64,000 bases of DNA, from contig BMSM01000003.1 of assembly GCA_014649155.1 (NCBI GenBank), forward strand, positions 124,001 to 188,000. Reading direction: 5' to 3'. Positions 36,097 to 45,102 of this stretch are shown one piece after another; within the stretch, counting starts at the first letter, position 1, and each line of letters opens with the position of its first letter. The translations under genes and the position numbers were made by a program. The DNA comes from Streptomyces griseoviridis. Its GTDB lineage: Bacteria; Actinomycetota; Actinomycetes; Streptomycetales; Streptomycetaceae. The notes under the pieces are model-generated. The model saw nothing but the letters and a program-made list of their open reading frames with translations. It was not told where the DNA came from and did no database searches.

Positions 36097-36666
36097 GTGC
36101 CCGTGCCTGCCCGACTGCCCTCGTGGGCCTGGGTCACCGGTCTGACCGCGGGCGCGGTCGTGGTGGTGACCGGCCTGGCCGTCCAGGCGGAGGGCGGGCC
36201 GCACCCGACCGCCGCGGCGGCGGCCGAGCCCACCGCCTCGGCCTCGGCGGACGCCAAGCCCTCTCCCAGGGCGACGACCCCGCCCGCCGTGCCGGACGGC
36301 TCCGGCACCGGGCGGCGCATCGTCTACTCCCTCGCCCAGAAGCGGGTGTGGCTGGTCGACGCCAGCGACGCCACCCGGCGCACCTTCACCGTCTGGCCGG
36401 GGACGGTCAGCCCCGACCCCGGCAGCTACACGATCGGCAGCCGCACCGAGGCGACGACCGGCTCGGACGGGGTCGAGGTGGAGCACATCGTCTACTTCGC
36501 CCTCGCGGACGGCATCTCGGTCGGCTTCTCCAACGCCGTCGACGGCTCCTCGCCCCCGCCGCCCGCCGCCGGCACCAAGACCGGCGGCGTGCGGCTGCAC
36601 AAGGCGGACGGCACCGCGCTGTGGGACTTCGGCACCAAGGGCACCACGGTCACCGTGGTGAAGTGA
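36097..36666 (+). CDS. Membrane-anchored YkuD-like protein lacking the catalytic cysteine motif
   Basis: 189 residues from GTG, with GAGGAG 5 bases upstream. A membrane segment (WAWVTGLTAGAVVVVTGLAV) is followed by an alanine/proline/serine linker. The domain RRIVYSLAQKRVWLVDASDATRRTFTVWPG...PGSYTI resembles the L,D-transpeptidase fold. The expected HGxx...SHGCIR catalytic segment is replaced by GGVRLHKADG with no cysteine anywhere in the domain. So it is probably a non-catalytic relative on the outer face of the membrane. Its last 17 bp overlap the convergent DUF2165 gene. Confidence 0.7.
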   Translation: MPVPARLPSWAWVTGLTAGAVVVVTGLAVQAEGGPHPTAAAAAEPTASASADAKPSPRATTPPAVPDGSGTGRRIVYSLAQKRVWLVDASDATRRTFTVWPGTVSPDPGSYTIGSRTEATTGSDGVEVEHIVYFALADGISVGFSNAVDGSSPPPPAAGTKTGGVRLHKADGTALWDFGTKGTTVTVVK

Positions 36667-37165
36667 CCCCGCCGGCCTCGCTTCCCGCGAAGTGGTCGAC
36701 GAGCAGCACGACGCCGCTGATCAGGAAGATCCGGGTCGCCGCGTCCAGCCCGTTCCAGTCCCCGGACTGCCACATGGCGAACCATTCGCCGCCGATGCCG
36801 ATGAACCCCGCCCCGAAGAGCAGCATCACCATCAGCAGCCCGTACACGGAGAATCTCCGCGCCCGTGCGTGATCGCGCCGCGCCCACAGCCAGGTGCCGT
36901 ACCCGAGCACGAGCGCGGCGGCCGTCTCCCAGACGATGATCAGCACGTACGCGGTGTCCTGTATCCACCGGGTGGTGATCGCCCGCCACATCAGGTCCTC
37001 GTCCTTGAACGTGGTGTCCATGGCGAGCACATGCCGGACGAACTGCTGGTTGGTGCCGAAGTCGGTGATGTTGCCGAAGGCGACGAGCGCCAGGTAGAGG
37101 GCGACGGTCCCGGTGAGGACGGTCGCGGCGAGCGGCAGCGCGCGTGACGAAGTGGTGGTGGTCAT
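36650..37165 (-). CDS. DUF2165-family membrane protein
   Basis: 171 residues with four hydrophobic segments: ALPLAATVLTGTVALYLALVAF, AYVLIIVWETAAALVLGYG, FSVYGLLMVMLLFGAGFI and ATRIFLISGVVLLV. The loop GNITDFGTNQQFVRHVLAMDTTF is characteristic of DUF2165 proteins. Function is unknown. The gene is downstream of a pseudogene region and convergent with the YkuD-like gene. Confidence 0.8.
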   Translation of the reverse strand: MTTTTSSRALPLAATVLTGTVALYLALVAFGNITDFGTNQQFVRHVLAMDTTFKDEDLMWRAITTRWIQDTAYVLIIVWETAAALVLGYGTWLWARRDHARARRFSVYGLLMVMLLFGAGFIGIGGEWFAMWQSGDWNGLDAATRIFLISGVVLLVDHFAGSEAGGVTSPR

Positions 37166-37292
37166 GCCCCCACCCTTTCCCCACCCGCCCCACCCTGTAC
37201 AGCCGTTGCCCGACCACCGGTCGGAACTCCGGCCGCCGCACGCCCCGGTGCCGAACCGGGCAGCCCGTTTCTCGCGGCCCCGCACCTCCGGC

Positions 37293-37766
37293 TCATGAAC
37301 CGCACCGGTCGTTCCGGCGTCGTGACGAGGCGTCCGGTGAAGCCGTCCCGGCCCAGGGACTCGCAGCCGCCCGCACGTCCTCCGGCACGTCCCGCTCGAC
37401 GGCGAACCCGAGCTTCGGGTACTCGATGACCCGCTGGAGACCCCCGACGAGCATGTCCAGGAACCCGGCACCGGGCCACAGCTTCCGGGCGGTCGCGTAC
37501 GCACGCCGTTCCGTGTACGGCTTGCGGACCAGGAGCACCGACGCCGGGTGCGCGGAGGCGGCGGCGAAAACCTCGCGGGCCAGGGTGATGTCCTGCCCAG
37601 TGTCGGCGGCGTCGGGCTCCGGCAGGACCGCCTCGGCCGGTCGTGGCCGCCCGGTCCGACCGCCACGTCGACGGGGACGCGGCGCGCGCCCCGTCCGGTG
37701 GTGGTCCCAGATCAACTCGGCCCGACGCCACTGGTCCTCGGTGATGCCCTGCTGCTCGTCGCTCAC
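37293..37766 (-). pseudogene. YdcF (DUF218) gene with internal deletions
   Basis: 157 codons from GTG with GGAGAA upstream. Three separate pieces match YdcF proteins: ITEDQWRRAELIWDHHRTG (N-terminus), ADTGQDITLAREVF and LLVRKPYTERRAYATARKLWP (middle), and DMLVGGLQRVIEYPKLGFAVE (C-terminal part). Roughly 50 residues between the first two pieces and about 30 between the last two are missing, yet one frame runs through. The final 20 codons are unrelated to the family. The loss includes the core of the fold, so it is unlikely to be functional. Confidence 0.75.
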
Positions 37767-37859
37767 GCGCTTCTCCCCGCTCACCGTCGACGGGGCTGTC
37801 CCGCCCCCTCGCCGCCGGCAACCGATGCCCTCGACGCTGTTCAGCCGGCGCACCGGTCC

Positions 37860-38353
37860 GCACCGCGTGGCTGTCCTGGTGGCCCCCGAAAGGACTTACG
37901 CCGGGCGGGACTTCGCGCTGCCGTTGTCCTCGGCCCGGCGGGGCGCGCGGCGCGCGCGGATGCTCACCGGGCGGCAGCTCGACGACTGGGACGTGCCCGC
38001 ACGGGCGGCGGCGCGGATCGTGGCGGAGCCGGCGTCCCACGCCGTCCGGCACGGACACGTACCGGGCCGCGGCTTCCGGCTTGCCCCCGCGCCCGCGTGC
38101 CGGCCGCACCCTTCGGGTCGAGGTGACCGACGCCCCGGGCGACCGCGTCCCGAGCAGCCGGGACCCGGCGCTGGAGGAGGGCGGCCGGGCACGGCTCATC
38201 GTGGCGGCGTACGCGGACCGCTGGGGCGTGGACCCGACGCCCCCGACGAAGACGGTCCGGGCGGAACCGGAGGCGCGCCGGGTGCCCGGGTCCGCCCGGC
38301 GACCGTCCCGGCCGCTGCGGACCGGCGCCGGAACGCCCGGTGCCCCCTCGTGA
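37860..38353 (+). pseudogene. Frameshifted HATPase (RsbW-like) gene
   Basis: Two frames together spell a small ATP-binding regulatory protein. The first gives FALPLSSARRGARRARMLTGRQLDDW and ARIVAEPASHAVRHGHVPG (degenerate N box: the usual ELxxNAxxH reads EPASHAVRH). The second, from about 38110, gives LRVEVTDAPGDRVP and LIVAAYADRWGVD, the G boxes. A frameshift separates them and the key Asn of the N box is lost. It resembles the intact HATPase at 9213-9689. Confidence 0.7.
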
Positions 38354-38444
38354 CCACCTCTGCACGATTCCCCCTGAACCCACCGTCCCCGTTCGATTAC
38401 AGTGCTGGGCGGCGTACGGACAGACGATGACCGGGGAGGCCTGA

Positions 38445-39560
38445 GTGGGCGCGACGACCGGTGCCGTCTGGGGCCGTGCCGAGCAGCAGGACTTCCGCAG
38501 CCGGGTACGCGGCGCCCTGCTCGGGGGCGCCCTCGGTGACGCGCTGGGCGCCCCCGTCGACGGGATGGCACTGGACCGCATCCGGGAGGCGCACGGCCCC
38601 GACGGCCTCGGCGACCTCGCCCCCGCCTACGGCCGGCGCGGTGCCGTCACCCACCTCACCCAGCTCACCCTGTTCTCCGTGGACGGCCTGATCCGCGCGC
38701 AGGTCCGGCGCGACACCGGCGCCTGGCACCCGCCCACCGACCTGCACCGCGCGTACCGCCGCTGGCTCGCCACCCAGCACGACTGGGGGCCCGACGAACG
38801 CCGCAAGGACGACGGCTGGCTGGCCCGCGAGGAATGGCTGTACGCCCGCCGCGACCCGCCCCGCTCCCTGCTGCTCGGCTTCGGCGACACGACCATGGGC
38901 ACACCGGACGCGCCCAAGAACCCGGGGGAGCGCGGCCCGGAGGCCGCCGCCCGGTCCGCGCCGTTCGGACTCCTCGTCGGCTGGGAGCCCCAACTCGTCG
39001 TCCAGCTCGCCGTGGAGTGCGCCGCGCAGACCCAAGGCCACCCCGCCGGCGTCCTCGCGGCCGGCGCGTACGCCGTGGTCGTCCACGGACTGACCCGGGG
39101 CGAGAGCCTGGACGGCGCCGTGCAGCGGGCGCTCGCGCTGCTCGCCGTCCGGCCCGGCCACCAGCCCGTGTCGGAGGCGTTGCGGCGTGCGCTGGGCGCG
39201 GTGCGCCAGGGCCTGCCGACCCCGGCCCGGGTCGCCGGGCTCAGCGGTGACGGCGCGGCGGAGGACCTGGTGGCCGCCGCCGTGTACTGCGCGCTCGTCG
39301 GCGAGGACGTACGGCAGGGGCTGCGGCTCGCCGTCAACCAGGACGGCGCGTCGGCGGCGACGGGCGCCCTGACCGGCGGGCTGCTCGGCGCGCTGCACGG
39401 GGAGACGGCCCTGCCGCCGGCGTGGGTGACCGAGCTGGAGGGACGGCCCACGATTCTCGAACTCGCCGACGACTTCGCCATGGAGATGACCCAGGGCCCG
39501 GCCCTGCACGGCCCCGCCGGGTCGGCCCCGGGATGGCTGGCGCGCTATCCGCGCGCCTGA
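38445..39560 (+). CDS. ADP-ribosylglycohydrolase-fold protein, metal ligands missing
   Basis: 371 residues, GTG start with GGGGAGG upstream. The all-helical fold is clear: RVRGALLGGALGDALGAPVDG at the N-terminus and TGALTGGLLGALHG near the end. Active family members bind two magnesium ions through TDDT and HSGDSDST-type motifs. Here these read THLTQ (~residue 68) and NQDGASAAT (~298), so the acidic ligands are mostly replaced. The protein is therefore probably not a normal ADP-ribose hydrolase and may be a binding protein. I recall a similar protein in S. coelicolor (SCO4435 region). Confidence 0.75.
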   Translation: MGATTGAVWGRAEQQDFRSRVRGALLGGALGDALGAPVDGMALDRIREAHGPDGLGDLAPAYGRRGAVTHLTQLTLFSVDGLIRAQVRRDTGAWHPPTDLHRAYRRWLATQHDWGPDERRKDDGWLAREEWLYARRDPPRSLLLGFGDTTMGTPDAPKNPGERGPEAAARSAPFGLLVGWEPQLVVQLAVECAAQTQGHPAGVLAAGAYAVVVHGLTRGESLDGAVQRALALLAVRPGHQPVSEALRRALGAVRQGLPTPARVAGLSGDGAAEDLVAAAVYCALVGEDVRQGLRLAVNQDGASAATGALTGGLLGALHGETALPPAWVTELEGRPTILELADDFAMEMTQGPALHGPAGSAPGWLARYPRA

Positions 39561-39635
39561 CCGGCTTTCCAGCAGGCCGTCCCCTCCTGCAAGATGACCT
39601 GCGGTCATCACACCGATCGCATCATCATCAGTCCG

Positions 39636-39671
39636 TCGTTCGTCTTCAGTCTTTCGTTCGTCTTCAGTCTT
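39636..39671. repeat. 18-bp perfect tandem duplication in the TM2 gene leader
   Basis: TCGTTCGTCTTCAGTCTT occurs twice head-to-tail, followed by a partial third TCGTCGTCTTCG. It lies 43-78 bp before the ATG of the TM2 gene. Spacing suggests it is in the leader or promoter. Confidence 0.65.
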
Positions 39672-39713
39672 TCGTCGTCTTCGTCACTCACGGATCGTCC
39701 GGGGGAGAGCACC

Positions 39714-40235
39714 ATGTCCGAACAGCCCCAGCAGCCGCCCCAGCCGCCTCAGCAGCCGCCCCAGCCCGGGTACGGCTACCCGGGACCGGGCGCCTACCCG
39801 GGCGGCGACCAGCCCGGCCAGCAGCAGCCGGGCCAGCCGGGCGGCCCGCAGGGCGGTCCCTACCAGGGCGGTTACCAGCAGCCCGGGTACCAGCAGGGCT
39901 ACCAGCAGCCGGGTTACGGCTACCCGCAGGGCGGCCCCTACCCGGGCGCCGTCCCGCCCCCCGGCATGGGCTACCCCGGCGACCCCGGCGCCCCCTACGG
40001 GTACGACCCGTACGGCCGCCCGTACTCCGAGAAGTCGAAGATCGTCGCCGGTGTGCTCCAGCTCCTGCTCGGCACCCTCGGCGTCGGCCGGTTCTACATC
40101 GGCAACGTCGGCATCGGCCTCGCCCAGCTCTTCACCTGCGGCGGCCTGGGCATCTGGTCGCTGATCGACGGCATCATCATGCTGACCAGCAACAACATCA
40201 CCGACTCGGACGGCCGGGTGCTGCGCGGTGGCTGA
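39714..40235 (+). CDS. TM2-domain membrane protein with Q/P/G/Y-rich N-terminus
   Basis: 173 residues, GGGGGAG before the ATG. Residues 1-100 are a glutamine/proline/glycine/tyrosine-rich disordered tail ([16 protein letters not shown]). Residues ~104-170 form a TM2 domain: [51 protein letters not shown], two helices joined by a short turn with the DG signature. Its function is unknown. The next gene starts within its last codons, so the two are translationally coupled. A short TM2 homologue follows at 40894. Confidence 0.82.
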   Translation: MSEQPQQPPQPPQQPPQPGYGYPGPGAYPGGDQPGQQQPGQPGGPQGGPYQGGYQQPGYQQGYQQPGYGYPQGGPYPGAVPPPGMGYPGDPGAPYGYDPYGRPYSEKSKIVAGVLQLLLGTLGVGRFYIGNVGIGLAQLFTCGGLGIWSLIDGIIMLTSNNITDSDGRVLRGG

Positions 40236-40656
40236 CGCGGCGGGCCGCACCGGCCCCCGCGCGGTGCACCGGCCCCGGTCGTGGCACCCGGCCGCGGCCC
40301 CCCTCGCCGTCCTCGCGGCGGGGGCGGCCGGTGCCGCCTACCTCTACACCACCGACCCGCACCAGCCGGGCCACGTCCTGCCGCGGTGCCCGTTCCGGCT
40401 CGTCACCGGCCTGCTCTGCCCGGCCTGCGGCGGCACCCGCATGGTCTACGACCTGATGCACGGTCAGTTCGCCGCCGCCTGGGCCGACAACCGGCTCCTG
40501 CTGCTCGTCTCGCCTGTCGCCCTGGCCCTGTTGGCCCGCTGGGCCTGGGAGGGGCTGCGCGGCCGGCGCTGGCGGCCGAACCCCGGCCGGGTGACGCAGG
40601 CGCTGATCCTCGCAACGGCCGTCGTCTGGGCCGTCGTACGCAATCTCGTCCAGTAA
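40228..40656 (+). CDS. DUF2752 membrane protein
   Basis: 142 residues starting at GTG that overlaps the TM2 gene by 8 bp. It has three membrane segments and the DUF2752 signature [35 protein letters not shown], with the conserved CPxCGxTR motif. Function is unknown. TM2 and DUF2752 genes often neighbour each other in actinobacteria, which suggests a shared membrane role. Confidence 0.82.
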   Translation: MADAAGRTGPRAVHRPRSWHPAAAPLAVLAAGAAGAAYLYTTDPHQPGHVLPRCPFRLVTGLLCPACGGTRMVYDLMHGQFAAAWADNRLLLLVSPVALALLARWAWEGLRGRRWRPNPGRVTQALILATAVVWAVVRNLVQ

Positions 40657-40893
40657 ACGTGCTTTTTTGGTCACGGATGGGGAACGATCATTCGATGCCA
40701 CTCCCGTCCGTATCGGCCGTCTCTCTAAGCTCACGGCTCACAGGGGGGACGACCGGCGCCGCTGGCAAGCGCGCTCGGACGTGATGCGTGACACACGGCT
40801 GCGGATGCGACGACATGTTCGTCCACCGGCGTGCCTCCTGGGCGCCGGAACACCCCGTTCCGGTGTCTCGTGGAAACTTCAGGAGCAGTACTC

Positions 40894-41157
40894 ATGACCG
40901 TCCCCACCCCCGAGGCTCCCTACGGCGTCGACCCCAAGGGCCGCCCCTACTCGGACAAGTCCAAGATCGTGGCAGGCATCCTGCAGATCTTCCTCGGCAG
41001 CCTCGGCATCGGGCGCTTCTACGTCGGTTCCGTCGGCGTCGGCATCGCCCAGCTCCTCACCTGCGGTGGCGTCGGCATCTGGGCGCTGATCGACGGGATC
41101 CTCTTCCTGACGAGCAACGACCGCACCGACAAGCAGGGCCGCGTGCTGCGCGGCTGA
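40894..41157 (+). CDS. Short TM2-domain protein
   Basis: 87 residues, AGGAG before the ATG. Almost the whole protein is the TM2 domain (KSKIVAGILQIFLGSLGIGRFYVGSVGVGIAQLLTCGGVGIWALIDGILFL), closely similar to the C-terminal half of the protein at 39714-40235 but without the repetitive tail. The pair is most simply explained by local duplication. Confidence 0.85.
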   Translation: MTVPTPEAPYGVDPKGRPYSDKSKIVAGILQIFLGSLGIGRFYVGSVGVGIAQLLTCGGVGIWALIDGILFLTSNDRTDKQGRVLRG

Positions 41158-41235
41158 GCACGGCACACGTACGGCGAGGGCCCCGCGTCCATGGGTGGGA
41201 AGCGGGGCCCGCGCCGCGTGCGGTGAACGGCCGGT

Positions 41236-42822
41236 TCAGTCCTTGACCGGAGTGCGGCCGACCGTCCCCTCCGTGCCGTCCGCCGGCGCCGGAACGGCCG
41301 CCGCCGCTCCGGCGGTTCCGGGTCCGTCGCCGTCCGTGTTGACCCGCTCGATGATCGCGAGCCGCTCCGGGGTGTCCTCCGGCTTGAGGAAGCCGATGGC
41401 GATGTAGAGGACGAGGGAGACGGCGAGCGGGATCGAGACCTGGTACTGGAGCGGGACGCCGCCGTCGACGCTCCAGTTGATCGGGTAGTTGACCAGCCAG
41501 AAGGCCAGCAGGCCGGTCGCCCAGCTGGTGAGCGCCGCCGTCGGCCCCGAGCGGCGGAACGGCCGCAGCAGACCGAGCATCATCGGGATGGCGATCGGGC
41601 CCATCAGCCCCGCCACCCACTTGATCACGACGGTGATGATGTCCTTGAACGTCGGCGAGTTGACCTGGGTGGCCACCGCCATCGACAGCGCGAGGAAGAC
41701 CACGGTCGTCACCCGCGCCGCCACCAGTCCCGACCGCTGCCCCCAGGCCCGCGCCCGCTTCGACAGCACCGGCGCCACGTCCCGGGTGAAGACGGCGGCG
41801 ATCGCGTTGGCGTCGGAGGAGCACATGGCCATGGTGTGCGAGAAGAAGCCGACGATGACCAGGCCGAGCAGACCGTGCGGCAGGAGCTGCTCGGTCATCA
41901 GGCCGTAGGAGTCGGAGCCGTCCGGCTTCTGCGCGTCCACCAGCAGCGGCGACATCCACATCGGGAAGAACAGCACCACCGGCCAGACCAGCCAGAGGAT
42001 CGCCGACAGCCGCGCCGACCGCTCGGCCTCCCGCGCGCTGGAGGTGGCCATGTAACGCTGGGCCTGGTTGAGCATGCCGCCGTTGTACTCGAACAGCTTG
42101 ATGAAGAGGAACGCCAGCAGGAAGACCGTCCCGTAGGGGCCGACCAGGGGTTTGCCGTGGCCCTGGAGCGCGGGCTCGTCCCAGACGCCGAAGAAGCCGC
42201 CGTGGTCGCCGAGTTTCAGCACGACCGCCACGAACATCGCGACGCCCGCCAGCAACTGGATGATGAACTGGCCGAGTTCGGTCAGCGCGTCGGCCCAGAG
42301 CCCGCCGATGGTGCAGTAGATGCCGGTGATCACACCGGTGATCAGGATGCCCTGGTTGAGGCTGATCCCGGTGAAGACCGACAGCAGGGTGGCGATCGCC
42401 GCCCACTTGGCGCCGACGTCCACGATCTTCAGCAGCATGCCCGACCAGGCCAGGGCCTGCTGGGTGGGCAGGTTGTACCGGTTCTTCAGGTACTCCAGCG
42501 GGGAGGCCACGTGGAGTCGTGAGCGCAGTCGGTTGATCCGGGGCGCGAACAGCTTCGACCCGATGGCGATGCCGAGTGCGATGGGGAAGGACCAGGTCAC
42601 GAAGGACGTGACCCCGTAGGTGTAGGCGATGCCGGCGTAACCGGTGAACATCACCGCGCTGTAACCCGACATGTGATGGGAGATGCCGGAGAGCCACCAG
42701 GGCATCTTGCCGCCGGCCGTGAAGAAGTCGCTGACGTTGTCCACGCGCTTGTGCGACCAGACGCCGATGGCGACCATCACGGCGAAGTAGCCGATGAGCA
42801 CGGCCCAGTCGAGACTGTTCAT
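41236..42822 (-). CDS. Sodium:solute symporter (SSS family)
   Basis: 528 residues, GAAAGGGGG upstream. About 13 membrane helices with SSS-family features: FFTAGGKMPWWLSGISHHMSGYSAVMFTGYAGIAYTYG at the start and CSSDANAIAAVFTRDV in the middle. It should import a small solute together with sodium. The substrate (sugar, proline, pantothenate or other) cannot be told by eye. It is a single gene; a 270-bp region with short repeats separates it from the next gene upstream. Confidence 0.88.
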   Translation of the reverse strand: MNSLDWAVLIGYFAVMVAIGVWSHKRVDNVSDFFTAGGKMPWWLSGISHHMSGYSAVMFTGYAGIAYTYGVTSFVTWSFPIALGIAIGSKLFAPRINRLRSRLHVASPLEYLKNRYNLPTQQALAWSGMLLKIVDVGAKWAAIATLLSVFTGISLNQGILITGVITGIYCTIGGLWADALTELGQFIIQLLAGVAMFVAVVLKLGDHGGFFGVWDEPALQGHGKPLVGPYGTVFLLAFLFIKLFEYNGGMLNQAQRYMATSSAREAERSARLSAILWLVWPVVLFFPMWMSPLLVDAQKPDGSDSYGLMTEQLLPHGLLGLVIVGFFSHTMAMCSSDANAIAAVFTRDVAPVLSKRARAWGQRSGLVAARVTTVVFLALSMAVATQVNSPTFKDIITVVIKWVAGLMGPIAIPMMLGLLRPFRRSGPTAALTSWATGLLAFWLVNYPINWSVDGGVPLQYQVSIPLAVSLVLYIAIGFLKPEDTPERLAIIERVNTDGDGPGTAGAAAAVPAPADGTEGTVGRTPVKD

Positions 42823-42980
42823 GTGCCCCCTTTCCAGGGTCCGCCTTGTGAACGGCCCGCTCATCGTGAGTGCGGTGACTAGGACACGACAAGCAACTGG
42901 AAAGTCAAGAGGGAGTAAAAAAGTTCGGTGTGTTGGTCGGCGTTCAGAGACATGAACGTGAGCGGAGGCTTCGAAAGCGG

Positions 42981-43085
42981 CTCCGAGGGCGGCCCGGAAG
43001 GCGGCACCCAGGACGGCGCAGAGGGGGCTCCGAGGGCGGCGCAGAGGGGGTTGCGAGGGCGGCGCAGAGGGGGTTGCGAGGGGCG
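42981..43085. repeat. About 23-bp GC-rich tandem repeat
   Basis: Successive copies of GAGGGCGGCGCAGAGGGGGTT-like sequence (about three, the last two nearly identical) lie between the symporter start and the 3' end of the next minus-strand gene. No gene is supported here. There are no spacers of equal length, so it is not a CRISPR. Confidence 0.65.
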
Positions 43086-43091
43086 GTTCCG

Positions 43092-44924
43092 CTACTCCTC
43101 GCGCCACTCCTCCGGGCACTGCGTCCCCCGCGGGAACTGGTACGGAGCAGCCAGCCGGTAGGTCCCCGCCTCCGGCGCGAGCAGCACCGTCCACTTGTCG
43201 CCGTCGGCGTCCTCCGCCGTCTCCATCAGACAGCCATTGACGTTGTCGTACGTCTTCTCCGCGCCGTCCGGACGGCTCTTCGACGCCGCCGTCTCCTGCG
43301 GCGCCTTCAGGCTCTTGCCCTCCGCGTCGACGATGCTCAGCCACGGCGAGTACGGGATGCGGACCAGGACCCGGCCCGCCTTCCTCACCCGGATCGTCCA
43401 CTCGCCCTGCTCGGCGCGGAGCACCTCGGCGTCCGGCTCGGCCAGCGGCGCCGGGTCCGCCACCTCGAACAGCTGCCAGTTCGCGTCGCCCCAGATCTGC
43501 TTCAGATACGGCAGCCCGCGCTGCACCAGCTCCCGCTCCCGCTCGCCGCCGTCCCCGTCCGGCTGGTCCTTGGGCAGCACCACGAAGTGCACCGCCCACC
43601 GCTTCAGCCACTCGTGGTAGTTGGCCGAGTTCAGGGTGTCGTCGTAGAAGAGCGGGTTGCGCTCCATGTCGGCCTGCCGGTTCCAGCCGCGCGCCAGGTT
43701 CACGTAGGGGGCCAGTGCGGACGCCTCCCGGTGGGAGGCGGCCGGCACGACCTCCACCCGGCCCCGGTAGGCGCCGACCTCCTGCAACTCGTTGACCAGC
43801 GGGGCCAGCTCCCGCGCCCAGGAGGCGCGCGGGGTGGTGTGCACGACGTCGTCGACCGACTTCCAGCCGATCCACACGGTGAACCCGAGGAACGCGACCA
43901 GGACGGCGTACCACTTGAGGGTGCGCGGCACGGTGAACGGCAGCGCCGCCGCCAGCGCCACCCCCGCGAACAGCATCGGCAGCCGCGTGATGTTCGACCC
44001 GATCTGCGAGCTGATCAGCCACACCAGCAGCACCGACAGCCCGTACACCGCCGACGTGATCCGCACCGTCGTCCAGTTCCGCGGCACCAGCAGGCAGACG
44101 AGCGCCGCGTAGACCATCGGCAGCACCGCCGACCCGAACGACATCGGCTGCGTCCCCGAGAACGGGAACAGCCACGCCGACAGCGCCACCACCGCGCTCG
44201 GCGCGAGCCCCAGCGCCCAGGCGCCCGGCCGGCGCCTCTGGAGGAACAGCGCGACCGCGACCAGGCCCACGAACAGGCCCGCCACCGGCGAGGCCATCGT
44301 CGCCAGCGCGGCCAGCGGGGCCGCGCACAGCGCCTTCGCCCACCGCTTGTACCGCCACCGGTACGGCCAGCAGAAGACGACCGCGACCGCGCCGAGCCCG
44401 AACATCGTGCCCAGCCCGAACGTCACCCGCCCCGACGCCGCGTTGCACAGCAGCGCGTACACCCCGGCCAGCGCCGCCCACAGCGGGTTGCGCACCACCC
44501 GGCCGCGCAGCAGCACCATCGTCAGCAGCCCGGCGGAGACGGTCCCCGCGATCATCATCGTGGTCCGCACCCCGAGCACGGACATCAGATACGGCGACAC
44601 CACGCTGTACGACACCGGGTGCATACCGCCGTACCAGGCGAGGTTGTACGCCGAGTCCGGGTGCCGGCCGACGAACTCCGCCCACGCGTCCTGCGCCGCG
44701 AGATCGCCACCGCTGTTCGCGAACGTGAAGAACCAGACGACGTGCAGGACCGCGGAGAGGGCGGTGACGGAGAGGACGGGATGCCGCAGCAGCCGTTCAC
44801 GCAGCGCCGCTACGGCGGACGCCCAGGTCCTCCCGGGTCCGCCCGGCGCGGGTGCCGGTATTCGAGGACCGCTTCCCGGGCCCGGTCCGGCGTCGTCGGC
44901 GCGTGTCGGCTCCGCAGTGGCCAC
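43092..44924 (-). CDS. Large multi-pass membrane protein, glycosyltransferase-like topology
   Basis: 610 residues from GTG with GGGAG upstream. A short disordered N-terminus leads to about ten to twelve membrane helices (HPVLSVTALSAVLHVVWFFTF onward) and a hydrophilic C-terminal domain of ~220 residues (REASALAPYVNLARGWNRQADMERNPLFY). This layout, with an acidic loop after helix 1 (GDLAAQDAWAEFV), is like integral-membrane GT-C-type glycosyltransferases of Streptomyces, but no catalytic motif is certain. It is next to the carboxypeptidase gene, so a cell-envelope role fits. Confidence 0.7.
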   Translation of the reverse strand: MATAEPTRADDAGPGPGSGPRIPAPAPGGPGRTWASAVAALRERLLRHPVLSVTALSAVLHVVWFFTFANSGGDLAAQDAWAEFVGRHPDSAYNLAWYGGMHPVSYSVVSPYLMSVLGVRTTMMIAGTVSAGLLTMVLLRGRVVRNPLWAALAGVYALLCNAASGRVTFGLGTMFGLGAVAVVFCWPYRWRYKRWAKALCAAPLAALATMASPVAGLFVGLVAVALFLQRRRPGAWALGLAPSAVVALSAWLFPFSGTQPMSFGSAVLPMVYAALVCLLVPRNWTTVRITSAVYGLSVLLVWLISSQIGSNITRLPMLFAGVALAAALPFTVPRTLKWYAVLVAFLGFTVWIGWKSVDDVVHTTPRASWARELAPLVNELQEVGAYRGRVEVVPAASHREASALAPYVNLARGWNRQADMERNPLFYDDTLNSANYHEWLKRWAVHFVVLPKDQPDGDGGERERELVQRGLPYLKQIWGDANWQLFEVADPAPLAEPDAEVLRAEQGEWTIRVRKAGRVLVRIPYSPWLSIVDAEGKSLKAPQETAASKSRPDGAEKTYDNVNGCLMETAEDADGDKWTVLLAPEAGTYRLAAPYQFPRGTQCPEEWREE

Positions 44925-45102
44925 CTGAAGGCACTCCCCGTGTCCCGTCTTCTGATCTGGGCCGCGTCCCGTTCCTGTGCGGTTCACGCCCGCGCCGTAC
45001 CGACCGGCCACCTTGCCCGTTTCGTGACGCTAGCACGCACCCCGCCCGGGGGCTGCCGGGCGGGGTGCGTGAAGGGCGGGTGACGGACCGGGGCGGGCCG
45101 GG

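Noticed and set aside
37144..38430. Single 428-residue plus-strand gene
   Set aside because: The frame is antisense to the YdcF remnant in its first half and contains only part of the frameshifted HATPase in its second half.
42981..43085. Possible CRISPR array
   Set aside because: Units are about 23 bp without unique spacers, and no cas genes are present anywhere in the window.
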